This document shows, piece by piece, positions 11,375 to 22,381 of a stretch of DNA of 64,000 nt. This DNA is from Pontederia crassipes. Taxonomy: Eukaryota; Streptophyta; Magnoliopsida; Commelinales; Pontederiaceae. How positions within the stretch are numbered: the stretch's first letter is position 1; each line of letters starts with the position of its first letter. The position numbers and the translations under genes were made by a program. Location of the stretch: contig CM060188.1 of assembly GCA_030549335.1 (NCBI GenBank), positions 68,168,696 through 68,232,695 of the forward strand. The letters are read 5' to 3'. The notes beneath the pieces were generated by a model. The model was not told where the DNA came from. It worked only from the letters and a program-made list of their open reading frames with translations, and did no database searches.

Positions 11375-11801
11375 TTTATATTGGCGTCTACATGGCGTCA
11401 CATCACTTGTGACGCCATGTAGCATCACATCTCACGGAACCAAAATCATGCAAATTTTCGACGTCCATATCTATTCCAAATTGACATCAACAGGGCGTCT
11501 CAGGACTTGAGACGCTAGGTGCGCATCGAACTATGTCGACGCTACAGCAATGCTAAGTTTTGTCGCGCATTTTTGCTTCATGGAGAGCAATAATAGCGTC
11601 TAATTGGCATCTCTATAGCACCAATTTTAACATCTATTTTGTGAAACATTTAGTAAACGCTAATGTGGCGCTATTAGGAGACCGGTAGCGTCGCCTGTCA
11701 TGACTCAACTGAGATGCTATAGCGACGCTCATGGCGTCGACTTAGCATCATTAGAAATGGAGACGTTATTTTGTGTCGCTAATGAAAATTTTCTTGTAGT
11801 G
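11375..11801. repeat. CACTA subterminal repeats and terminal inverted repeat, right end
   Basis: Repeated GGCGTC, GACGCTA, GTGGCGCTA and GCGACGCT words in both orientations lead to the terminal TTTTCTTGTAGTG at 11789-11801. They are the presumed transposase-binding sites of the element. Confidence 0.8.
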
Positions 11802-11984
11802 TAAGATCCAATTCAGAAATAAAAACCGTGACCTTAGTGACCTCTCTAAAGATGACTTTGTGAACGTGTGCCCTCTCAAATCTTTCACAATCGCAAAGAA
11901 TGAAAGTTCCATCTTGGGTAGGAGGTCACGAAATCAATAAAAGTAGGATCAAAACGAAAGGAAGATAATGATGCAAATCAAAGA

Positions 11985-12395
11985 GCAAAACAAGTTCAAC
12001 TCCAAAATGCGCAGCTCTTGATTCTGTCTTTGATGATTGAAGCCTTGTCCCACCTCTCAGCATGCATACAAAACTTCAATGGAAAACATCACTCTCAGGC
12101 TGGGAATTGAAGAGCAAGCGTTGCCTGAATGAAGGAATCGAATTCAGCTCCAGTACACGCCGTTCATGTTTCCTTTTTTGATGACTGAGCTCTTGTCCCA
12201 TCTCTCGGCATGCATACAAGAGGATAACATCCCTCTTGGGTGAGGAACAAATGAACATGTGTGGCCTAGACTAAAAGAACAAGGAAGAATCAATGATGTA
12301 GAGTAGGGAGCGAATCGAGTTCAGCTCTGAAATATGCAGTTCATGAGTCCGTCTTTAATGATTGAAGCTCTATCTCACCTCTCACTGCACATACT
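11985..12395 (+). repeat. degenerate tandem repeat, three units of about 155 bp
   Basis: Each unit holds 'TTCA(A/G)CTC(C/T)', 'GTTCATG' or 'GCTCTTGATT', then 'TTTGATGATTGAAGC' and 'CACCTCTC(A/G)GCATGCATAC'. The units begin near 11995, 12140 and 12315. Similar phrases (CGTGTGCCCTCTCA, AACATCCCTCTTGGGT) recur at 11860 and around 14600-15130, so the whole area may come from one unknown repeat family. Confidence 0.6.
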
Positions 12396-13172
12396 ATAAT
12401 ATTCTCAAATTTAAATATGTGTATATTGGTATAATTAATAATTAATTAATTTAATTATTTATTTGATCAAAGTTTAATCTAAGGATAATGTTGTATTGTG
12501 CTTATATCAGAATTTTGAGGAATTAGCTCTCATTGGAAGTTAGTAATTGAATTTGAATTAATTGCCAATGATGAAAATTATTAGCTAGGTTAAAAGTGAT
12601 TTAATTGAGAATAAGATAATTAACTTAATTGAAGTGTTAATATGTTTATGACAATGAATTCTAATATTTCATCATTTAGCTGTGAGCTAATTAATTCAAC
12701 TAATAATTGATTAATTTAACTAGTTTACTCGACTTAAGACTTCGAAAATAATAACAAACCGATCTAATTAAATATGATATAATTAATTTCCTGAATTATT
12801 TGTTACAAATGCTTTGATGTAAGTTTTAAATTGTACTACAATTAATTAAGTTTATTAGGTGTTTTAAGAACCGGTAGCTTTCTTTTTATCATACCAAGTT
12901 AATAAACTTCCAGTGGCAGCCCCCCATATATATCCTCAGGGAGACAATTAACTGATCAGGTTGTACGAGGTGGTGTCTCCTATTAATCCTTTTATGATTT
13001 AAATTTATGCAAGTTTAAATTAAAGGATTCAATTGATTGAATTGTAGGGGAACTGTATCAATCCTCCAAGTAAATATTATAAGTTGAATGCTCAACTGGT
13101 TAAGTAAATATTCTATGCTAATAAAAACTTATAAAATTTGTGTCACATATCCTCATAGGAGTAGAGATTCCA
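12396..13172. other. AT-rich intergenic stretch
   Basis: No gene, terminal repeat or known element was seen. It contains many TTAATTAA-type words and nothing coding. Confidence 0.6.
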
Positions 13173-13368
13173 GGGAACAAAGAATTAGTTTAAAATTATA
13201 TGTTTTTGAAGAGTTACGTGCATATAGAGGAACATAGGTCTTGCGATCCGGGCAGAACTTGTAGAACAAAGGGAACAAAGAATTAGTTTAAAATTATATG
13301 TTTTTGAAGAGTTACGTGCATATAGAGGAACATAGGTCTTGCGATCCGGGCAGAACTTGTAGAACAAA
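13173..13368 (+). repeat. perfect 98-bp tandem duplication
   Basis: Copy 1 is 13173-13270 and copy 2 13271-13368. Reading base by base I found no difference between them. Each runs from GGGAACAAAGAATTAG to CAGAACTTGTAGAACAAA. Confidence 0.95.
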
Positions 13369-16160
13369 TTACAAATATGCTATTAGTCATATGCTTATAA
13401 CTAGAATAAGAAATTTATGTATTTTCCACCTAGTTTAACTAAGGTCCTAATCCAAGTGTAATCATTTAAAAGGAAAATTGATAGAAAATGATATAGATGT
13501 TACAATAACTACATTTATGTCTATTAGATTTTGAAACATAATATAAGTATTTGTCATTGCAGGACTTTTTGAGAATTATAAAAGTTAATATAAATGATGA
13601 CAAGCATGTTCATTCAGTCTAGTTCTTTGAGTTTTGGAATTAGGTCAATCATATTTATGAAGAAGAAGTTATGTGTTCATCTATAGGGTGTTATGCATCT
13701 ATCGTCTGAAATTGAACATATGAAACAGAGTTCTCAGCAAGATACACTGAGTCTGGCACAAAGCACTATTGATGATCAAAAACAAAAGTGCACGATGCAT
13801 TTTCCGACAATAGCGTCAAAAACTTGACTCACATAAAGCGTGTATAGAGAATGCAACGTAAAAGGAAACTGGCGTGCTTAGTGTAAAAAGGACACGCATG
13901 AGAGGCAAGGGCTTCGAGACTTATATCTATCCCTTACACTAGCATATTACTCTTATACACAGAAGAAAATGTCAAATGAAGTCTTAAAATTTATAATCTC
14001 TCTACACTATCGAAATGTGATCCGCAAGTATATGAAGCATCATTATAGTGCTTGAAGTTCGATACACAAGGAACAACTTCACAAAATCTTCAAGAAAGCA
14101 CTTCAGGACTAACTTGGTATCTAAAATACTGAAAACAAGGGGAAAAGAGATATTGCAGTAGAATAGTAGCAAAAGGGAGCAATGCAAGTGAACTAATATT
14201 TTTGTTGTTTTCGAAATATAAGAGTAGGAAAAATAATAACAAGATCAAGAGAGTGCAAGACAACCAGAAACATATGCTGAGGGTTTATGGGAGGTATATT
14301 TGCTAAAAGACTCAAGTTCTTCTACTCTATCGATACGAGTGAAAATGATTGAATGCCCCTTCACATGTGTATTTGGATCACTTCATGATGAAAGACACTC
14401 GACTTACCCGCGACACTCTCGTGCTCGTGGGAAATCTAGTTTACTCACGTGAAGGGGTTCGTATGTCCATTGCAACCGTCACTCTCGTGCACGATGTTTA
14501 GACGTATAGACTGAGCTTTCCTCTTCAGATTGAGATAATCTTCCACGCCTTCCCAATGCCCTGACATTCTTAAAGAAATAAATTGAGAATAGAGACAGCT
14601 ACGGTCGGCTTGCATTTGTTGCAGAATAATAAGGATAACCCTCCTGGGTAGAACGTAGGGAACCGAGATGTCACGAAGAGTGTTTATAAGATTTAAGGGA
14701 GAAGCCGATTTGAAAACAAAGCATAGGATTGCTAAGAGTCCTCTAGATGTAACTTGGTCTCCGTGTGCCCTCTCAGGTCGCCAACGATGAAGGAGGAGTA
14801 AGATCTTTTCTCTCGGGCATAAACTCTTAGAGTAAAAAAGGAATCGGGTGTGGCAATGGTGAAGCAAAATGGAAAGTGAAAAGAATCTTGCACGCACTTC
14901 AAACCCATCTAAGATGGTTTGAGCTATGATTCAACATGGCGATATATTGTCGGAGCTTCAGAGTACGCATATCCCTCTCGAACTTTGGGTTTAGAATTGT
15001 GGACATCTAAGCTGAATAACAAACAATGGTCGTTGCTGGTACAACGCGAAAACCAAATGGGGAATCACGTTGCCGGTGCTTGATGTCTCTGCGTCCGATC
15101 GCGCAGAGCATGCGAATATCCCTCTCCGGAGGCATAGCAAGAGAAATTCAAAATCTCAATCCAAACATAGCATGTAGTTAAAGATTCACCACGTAGTACA
15201 AATCAAAGATGGATATCATTTTAAAGTAGAGGTAAAACTTGACATTCAGTTCTAATGATGAAAATAGCAATGTAAAGCAAGAGCATAAAATATGAATTCA
15301 CAAAGCATCAGACACCTCCCGCCTCAACTACTCACTTAGTTACAGTTCATCAGGGGTAAACAAATTAATACAATAATTAAGTTGGACATTGTTTCAAATT
15401 CTTTCAGAACCCTCGACTCTCCCCATCTTCTAGAATACTTCCTCTCCAAGAAAATATCTTCCCATAAAACTAGATGATAGAGTCCCCCCTCTCCGTTGCT
15501 CCATATTTACTTTTATAAGCTCTCTCCTCCTACAGTTGCCGCTTCTGCAGCTTTTGTCCATGGCTATAACAGTAGTCCCCTCCCCAGGTAGAGGAAACTT
15601 CCTTACGCAACATGGCTAGAGGAGTTGGCTAGTCCCTAGGATTTGGTTGATGTTTGTTGTTGGTTTGATGGCCCTTTCCTTTGTCCTGAAGCAAATGATC
15701 TTTCGTTGATGCAGACACAGGTGCATGGTATCCGCCTTGCTCCACTCCATCCCTTGAGCATTTAGTGGCTTCCTGCAAGGGTATTTATTTCAGGGAACAT
15801 TTTGGCAGCAAATAAATCATGTATAAATAAACTTGATATGGAGAATGCATAGAAACATGGCTAAATGGTGTTGTGCATGAATTTGTAAGGGAATTAGGCA
15901 TAGTATAAGAACTAAATACATGCAAATCAATGTAGAAATATATACATGAATTCTCCACATCACTGATGTAAGCCATGGTCTGTACCAGACCTGACATTGC
16001 ATATGCAGTTAGTGTTGCTAGTAATTTCATGAGCAATTCAGGAAAAAGAGTATTGGCAATCAATGAAGCACATCTTTTGGTATCTAAGAGGAACATCTGA
16101 TATTGGCCTCGTCTATAAAAGTGATAAAGAGTGTTTGATTGTAGGTTACTCGGATTCAAA
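13369..16160. other. unassigned intergenic DNA, probably old repeat
   Basis: No supported gene. The stretch is less AT-rich than its neighbours. Phrases around 14600-15130 (ATATCCCTCTC, CGTGTGCCCTCTCA) are related to the tandem units at 11985-12395. The open readings on the minus strand at 14445-14897 and 15785-16324 lack recognisable domains or splice structure, and I treat them as chance. Confidence 0.5.
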
Positions 16161-16163
16161 CTA

Positions 16164-16396
16164 GGCCCCATTTGGATGCAACAAATATATTCCAAGAATA
16201 TATTTGTTAATCCAACACTTGCTCTCATTTGCTTAATACTGCAGGGGTAATGTAATCCAGGTGATTCAAAGAACTTGATGCTCTCATTTTTTGTTGTTTC
16301 CATCCTAAATGTAGTGGGTCCCACTATTAAAAAAGTTATTTGGCAAGGAAAGCAAGAATCTTAGATTGGTGCTTACTTCAAATCCAAATGGGGCGT
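16164..16396. mobile_element. Tourist/Harbinger-like MITE, about 233 bp
   Basis: The left end GGCCCCATTTGGAT is mirrored by ATCCAAATGGGGC on the right. Flanks are CTA on the left and TTA on the right, close to the 3-bp TWA target duplication of PIF/Harbinger elements. It has no coding capacity. Confidence 0.65.
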
Positions 16397-17049
16397 TAAT
16401 GGTTCTCTTCGTCTTAAAAAGAAAGCTAATGTTGATAAAATTTCAAATAGGGAATTGTTGGTAACAATAAAGGTGGAGAGAGAGAAGAAAATTCAAGGAG
16501 GGAGGAGACCCTACATAATAAGGCCATAGAATGGAAGAAGAAATGCACATAAAATTTAAAAAAACAACAAAAAGGAGAATAAGAATGGCAAAAGAGCATG
16601 TAACTACATCGATCATAAACTTTAGGAATTTGTTCTCATAATAGGGTGAAAGATTGTAAAATCATGGATCCCATCTTTATTTATTCATGTAGTATATTAT
16701 AATATATAAATATTCAAATATATTCTTATTTATCTTCGATATATAAACCATCATATATGTACTCAATGGATACTGATATTGTTAAGATATATAATTATTT
16801 AATATGATACTTTTTAACTAATATTGAATCAAAACAAGGATCAGGATCTAGGAGATTTTAGTTCTAGTTGAATCGGGCCATCTCATTTTGAGACTGGAAT
16901 GTGTTTGACAAAAAAATTTACTGATTTTTTTATGCTAGTATAAAAGGTAAATTATACATGTTGTCTCTCAACTATATTATTAAAGTCCGTATCTAGTCTT
17001 CTAACTTCATTTTGAGTAGCTCCCACCTCACTTTTTTCTCACCCCTCCG
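16397..17049. other. AT-rich intergenic stretch
   Basis: No gene or repeat was recognised apart from poly-purine runs near 16460-16610. Confidence 0.55.
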
Positions 17050-19644
17050 TGTAACGGCCCTAAATTCACCCTAAAAGTTTTGGTCATTTAGGACAATTTT
17101 GCGCCTAGCCCTATTGTCATAAATCATTTAATAATAGAAGACTTGACAATTTAGAAAAAATCATAATAAATAAAAATATTATATTAATCATATCATAACT
17201 ATACTTCAGAAAACATTAAATGTGCAACACTTTGTCATGATCTTATTTCAAATAGAACTATAGAACTTATTTAAACTTAAGCATGTGCAACACTTTGTCA
17301 TGATCTTGAACTGACGTCCATCATTTAATTTTAATTACTTACACGGATGCAGAGTGTAGGGTGTCCCAATTAGAGTATGTAAAGATCATGCATGGATGAT
17401 AACCTATCACATGCTGCATGTGATAGCTTCATTTATCATTATCATAATAACATAAACATATGAGCATGCATGTCGTGAACTATTTCATGATCCTTATATG
17501 ACATTACATCATGCTTATTATTCTTTCTGAACATGAAATTCTTGAAACATAATCATCTTGACATACTTGCTTCACTTTAGAATCATCATCTACAAGGAAT
17601 ATGCATTGACATACCTGCTTCATTTTAGAATCATCATTTGCAAGGAATATGCATTCATATCATTCATAACATATGACATAACATATCAGCATTGAGTTTC
17701 TTTATAACTCCTTAATTCTTAATTGTAGCTTAACATCTTTCATACTTTACCTACAGTTCCTCTGGATTGCTTTATAACTCATTGGATCTTCTTTCATTCT
17801 ACTTTATTTCTTTATTATGCAATACTTGTAATGTCATATTCATCTTTCATCGTTATCACATAACATCATCTTTACTTTCATTTCATATCATAAGTCATAT
17901 CTTAAGAACACACATTATAATAGTGAGGGACTTTATTCCTAATCATCTTTATGAATACACACTTTATGATGAGGGATATTGTTCCTTGTAAAGAACATAC
18001 ACAAATACAAGACTTTACTTCTTAGGTTTAGGTCTCTTACATAAGTGTAGAATTTTATTTTTCATCTTCACTTTATCATCATATTAACTTTCTTTATTAT
18101 AAAATGCTTTGAAGTGAAACTTTACTTTTATTCTTACTTTATCGTATGATATCTTTCATCTTTACATTGAGAAATGTCAAACACCTTTTAGGTGATGATA
18201 TTATTTTTTGAGAAATCTCAATTATCATAAGATGAAAGGCATTTACTTCTCATCTTTACATTCATTGTTTACTTTTATTATGTTCATCATAATAGTCAGT
18301 ACAGGATGACATCGTTATATTAGTTAATGAGGCACTAGAAAATCTCAAACACCTTTTGGTTGATGGAATAATTTTTCAAAGAAGTCTCAATCACCATAAA
18401 GTGAAAGACACTTGCTTCTTTAATATAACACGTGCTGAGACATTTCTTTTAATTTTATACTTTATTAATTATCAATACATCAAACATTCACATCAATCTT
18501 TATTCATTTTTTAGCCTAATTATGGCTTAGCATGCATTATGTGTATCTATGTGTCATATACAATCAATACACATTCATACATAATATATATACATTAGAA
18601 AAAGGTTTAATACATCTTCAAAGGCATTTTTCAACGTCATGCTCATGCCCGAAAATGTCATGGCCATGCTCCAAATTGTCACAGATGTATCAAGCATTGT
18701 CATGGCCGTGTCAAGCCTTAGCATGACCGTGCCAAGCCTTGTCATGACCGTGCCAAGCCTTGTCACAACCGTGCCAAGCCTTGTCACGGTCGTGCCCAAA
18801 ATTACCATGGTCGTGCTCAGCCTTTTCACTATCATTCTCAGCCTTAGCCAAAATTTGGTTGCCTCGTTCTCGCTCACGGTCATGACCAAAATGATCATGG
18901 TCGTGCTTAGGCTTGTCACGGTCGTACAAAGGTGTTATGGCTTTTTAATCATCTCGATCGTCCGATCAATCAAGGCCGTTCCTAGGGTTGGCACAGCTGT
19001 ACCGGTGACCTAGATCCCAATTTCTAACTCAGAAATACTAATTTTTGAGGTGAGATCTTTAAAAGATCACGCATATCATCTCTAACAATCTTAAGGGGCA
19101 TTTCTATACATCTAATATGCATATAAAATGAATACAATCATGGGAACCATAACATAAAGAAGAATTAGGGTCTTCCTAAAACATACACGATCTTAAATTT
19201 AAAAGTATGATCATCATTTTCTAGACGTATAAACATATAGATCTAAGCATAAAACATATATATGTAATCATATAATCAATATATCCTCAATCACAATCCT
19301 TACTAAGAACTAGGGAGCTCTTAGATCTCTCAATCCAAACATGAAATCCACTGAGAAGGGAGAGAGGTGTCGGATACCCTTTACATACCTATGATCTTGT
19401 TCTTCCTCAATGTTGTTCCACTTTCCATTTTTCATGTTCTCTTCCTCTTTGTCATCTTCCTCCTTGTTTTTCTATTTCTTCCTTAAATTTTTAGGGTTGC
19501 AGCCATTGTGAAGGAGGAGAGAAACATAAGAAAAGAGAAGAAAGGGGGAGGTTTGTCGACTTTTATAGGGTATAGCCTAAGGTTTTTTACGGTTTTCTCT
19601 AAATGACTTAAATACTCCTTTTTAAAAATTGGGGTCATTACATC
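17050..19644. repeat. probable solo LTR (about 2.6 kb) of a Ty3/gypsy element
   Basis: It begins TGTAACGGCCC and ends GGGGTCATTACA, an inverted terminus of the TGTAACxxCCC type common in long plant gypsy LTRs. There is no ORF of element type inside. It holds short tandem repeats (17218/17283; 17548-17640; 18170-18420) and a 21-bp CG-rich array at 18640-18960. The 5-bp flanks (CTCCG, TCAAT) do not match, so the exact ends or the solo-LTR reading are uncertain; it could be one half of a rearranged pair. Confidence 0.5.
18640..18965 (+). repeat. 21-bp minisatellite GTCATGACCGTGCCAAGCCTT
   Basis: At least eight 21-bp units of the form GTCA(T/C)G(A/G)CCGTGCCAAGCCTT are followed by more diverged copies with GGTCGTGC. 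Because 21 is a multiple of three, several frames stay open on both strands, which explains the apparent ORFs here. The word GTCACGGCCGTGACAAGG in the solo LTR at 33570-33600 is closely related. Confidence 0.9.
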
Positions 19645-19661
19645 AATCTCATACCACATTG

Positions 19662-20495
19662 TAACGATCTGAGGTCTAAGGACTAAGATAGTTTGATTGA
19701 ATAGTCCCACATGAGCAAAATATAGAGGTGATCAAGGGCTTGTATGTAGCTATCTCCTTCACCTATCAAAACGTATTTTAAATTCATGTGATGATCCAAA
19801 GCAAATAATATCTTGATTGAGACAGACCCTCGTCCCAATGAAGATATCGTTCGCTTTAGGCTTTTTGACCCGCACAAATTTAGAATTTGTTTTGAATCAA
19901 ACCATCTTGGTCTTTAGACCTCGTTACAATCTTTCTCCCTTAGGGGGCTTAACGTCCTCGTTGAATTGGCCCATGGCCCGTGTTTTTCACATGGTTCAAG
20001 TGAGCACATGAGGTCAGCTCTAATACCATTCTGTAACATCTCTTGGCCCCATCAAGATATATATTTTTTTTGGGTCATTGACCCACATGAATTTAAAACA
20101 CATCTTGAAAGGTAAAGGGATGGATACATATAAGCCCATGATCACATTTAAATTTTGTCTATGTGAAATTATTCAATCAAAAAATCTTGGTCCTTTAGAC
20201 ATTGTTACAATCTTCCCCCTTAGGGGACTGAACATCCTCGTTGAGCGATTCGTGTTGGCTCGTGGCCTGCGTTTCCCATATGAGTCAAGTGAGCACTCGA
20301 GATTAGCTCTAATATCATTTTGTAACACCTCTGACCCAATCAAAATATTGTTCACTTTGGTCCACCGCACGAATTTAAAACGCATCTTGAAAGGTGAAGG
20401 GGTAGTTACATATAAGCCCATGACTATCTCCGTATTTTGCCCATGTGGGACTATTCAATCAAATCAATTTGCTCCTTAGACCTCAAGTCGTTACA
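19662..20495. repeat. array of TGTAAC...GTTACA units (about 175 bp each)
   Basis: Units 20032-20209 and 20321-20495 are direct copies. 19662-19827 is an inverted copy and 19828-19920 a partial one. Each full unit starts TGTAAC and ends GTTACA and includes CCATGTGGGACTATTCAAT or close variants. A second module (CTTAGGGG...GAGCACTCGAG...CTCTAATA) of about 110 bp separates them, so modules alternate. No coding sense. Confidence 0.8.
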
Positions 20496-20856
20496 CTACA
20501 TGTCATCAGACAACAAATAAAAAAAATACATGCCACTTTTTTACCCCACTCTAATCTAATAAAATGTTAACCCTATTACGCTTCTTTCCCCAAATCGCGT
20601 TCAAGTCATCGAGTCGCTAGGAGCAGTCGCCAAGTTTTTTCCAAGGTTTCATCGAGGAGTCGTCAAGAGTCATCGTCGAGGTTGTTGCCAAGGTTGCCAT
20701 TGTGTTGAGGAATTTCCGCCAAGGTCGCCAGGAGCCATCGTGTCACCGTCAAGGTCACCAATTGGAAGTTTTTAACATTGTGAATTTCCTATGGTTTATT
20801 CACTGCATTTTTTCTTTGAACCTAGGGTTTTTCATTTCGTTTTCCCTAGTCATGTG
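20496..20856. other. region upstream of the GRF zinc-finger pseudogene
   Basis: No gene. It has a repeated (G/C)CCAAGGT word around 20620-20760 of 5' UTR-like composition. Confidence 0.4.
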
Positions 20857-21279
20857 ATGTCAACAAGCAAGACTCTTTTAAGAAGTTGCGAGTGTGGAGG
20901 GGAAGAAATAATTAGGACTTCTTGGTTTGGAATCAATTTAGATCACATGTTTTATGGATGTTGAAACTACAGAGTGAGTACAATATTTGTTGACCATTGC
21001 ATATTTTGTCAATGTTAAACTAATTAATTATTCATTCTCTGTCAAAAGTGTAGTATATCATGTGGATACCTCAATTGGGTGAATCCTCTAGTCGACAAAG
21101 TAAATATCAACAGTCTTTTAAGGAAGATGGAGACTTTGGGGGCTGTAATCAATGTTGCGAAGGAAAGAAATTATCACTTGGAGGCTGAAATTGAAGCACA
21201 TAGGAGAAAATATATGCAACTGATTAGGAAATTAATAACATTATGCTTCATTTTGTTGTTATTGTATATGTCCAAATGA
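20857..21279 (+). pseudogene. GRF-type zinc-finger protein with coiled coil and C-terminal membrane segment, broken
   Basis: Two exons fit. Exon 1 (20857-20973) reads MSTSKTLLRSCECGGEEIIR, then TSWFGINLDHMFYGC. It ends before a GTGAGT donor. Exon 2 (21049-21279), after an AAAAG acceptor, begins CSISCGYLNWVNP. Phase is kept. The cysteines (CxC in exon 1, then GC before NYR, then CGYxxW) match the GRF zinc finger, a small DNA/RNA-associated fold. A coiled coil (about residues 52-100) and a hydrophobic tail (LITLCFILLLLYMSK) follow, as in the many small plant GRF proteins of unknown role. One in-frame TGA follows the last exon-1 Cys (codon 37). The total would be about 115 residues. It is likely a decayed gene or transposon cargo, since a MULE fragment lies next to it. 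Confidence 0.65.
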
Positions 21280-21526
21280 GTTGAATAATAGTTCAATTTT
21301 TCTTTTGCCTAGTTGAATTGTATTAGGAAAGGATCTAGTCAAGATATATTTTGTAACACATCTATATGTCTTTTGTATTTCGTCAATTGATAATGTCATC
21401 TATATGAACCTATTTGATCTTCTTATGATTGCTCAAATTGTTGTGCAATAAATAAATGTGTTTGTAACATACACTATTTTGGGGCTGTGGAAAACATACC
21501 TTACTCTGGTTAAGAATTGACATTCC
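21280..21526. other. short spacer between GRF pseudogene and MULE fragment
   Basis: Possible 3' UTR of the GRF gene. No other feature. Confidence 0.4.
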
Positions 21527-22260
21527 CTAGTCTATTTTAATCTTTTTTTTTAATTCCTCCAAGTACTTCAAGTTTCTCATTAGTAGTAACCCTAACATAC
21601 TCCACAAAAGGTCCTTAAATTTATTGCTCTTAAATCCTTTATCTTCAAAATTACCCCATAAATGTTTGATACAAATTTTGTGCACTACTGAAGACAACAC
21701 ATTATACACACTATTCACTAGTCTTTGCGTAATAACAATTGTAACTATATAAGAATGCATGAATATGTAGACAAAGAAAAGAAATGGTAACATATATACC
21801 TTTTATCGATCACTCGTATGGTACATCCTCTTTCATTATTAATCTCTAGATCTTCCTTTAATCCGCAATGAACCAAATGCACATACATTTTCGATATATA
21901 ATATCATATACAAAGAGAAAGATACAATCATTTGCATCAATCCTTATCATCATGAATAGTTACCCCCCATAAATCCCCTTTAGAAAACATCCATCCAAAC
22001 ATATAAGAGGTCTGCATCTACTCTTCAATCCATTAAACAATGTCTTTGTACATACATAGGAACCCTTCCATCGAAGATCTTCAAACATCCCATTTACAAT
22101 GCTCCAATAATATTGGCCCTCAGTAACTCAGTTGAGTCGGTTCTATATCAGAACAACATCCTATACTGGTCAACCCCATCACCTTATATTATTTTTGAAG
22201 CAAGATCCTTTTCCCTCCTATACTAATTGTGTAGAACATATCCATTTCCATTAGGCCTTA
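21527..22260 (-). pseudogene. Mutator-like (MULE/MuDR) transposase fragment
   Basis: Read on the minus strand, 22230 to 21950 gives SRCRPLICLDGCFLKGIYGG, the strongly conserved start of the MULE transposase core (CRPLIGLDGCFLKGxYGG; the first catalytic Asp is in LDGCF). Further on come HCGLKEDLEINNERG, then HKICIKHLWGNFEDKGFK and KFKDLLWSMLG with LEELKK, matching the later 'RHLYxNFKK...LKDLLW...ELK' block. Several frame changes and stops interrupt it. The DNA-binding N terminus and the zinc knuckle were not seen. It could belong with the adjacent Pack-MULE or be an older copy. Confidence 0.75.
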
Positions 22261-22381
22261 GAGTTCCCAGCTAGGTGAACTCCTATAATTGCTTTCATAT
22301 AACTTATCCAACCTCTTGTAAGTTAGATAAAATTTAAAAACCTTAGGGAATGGATGATGTAGGATAAATGATAAAAATATA

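Larger units (their letters stand above)
8038..11801 (-). mobile_element. CACTA (En/Spm) transposon, minus strand, interrupted at its left by the gypsy element
   Basis: The right end reads TTTTCTTGTAGTG, ending at 11801, which is CACTACAAGAAAA on the other strand, the classic CACTA terminus. Just inside lie many GCGACGCTA/TAGCGTCGC words (10660-10800 and 11375-11780), the subterminal repeats typical of this superfamily. A transposase-associated domain reads on the minus strand at 8818-9078. No left terminus is seen before the gypsy LTR. The simplest reading is that the gypsy element inserted into this CACTA copy and the left end lies beyond the left edge. The transposase core was not found, so the copy is probably defective. 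Confidence 0.8.

Noticed and set aside
14445-16324. Long minus-strand open readings (150 and 179 residues)
   Set aside because: No recognisable domain, no splice signals in sensible places, and the region contains old repeat phrases; treated as chance.
18575-19013. Overlapping ORFs on both strands rich in repeated Val/Thr or Gly/His units
   Set aside because: They follow from the 21-bp minisatellite, whose period keeps frames open.
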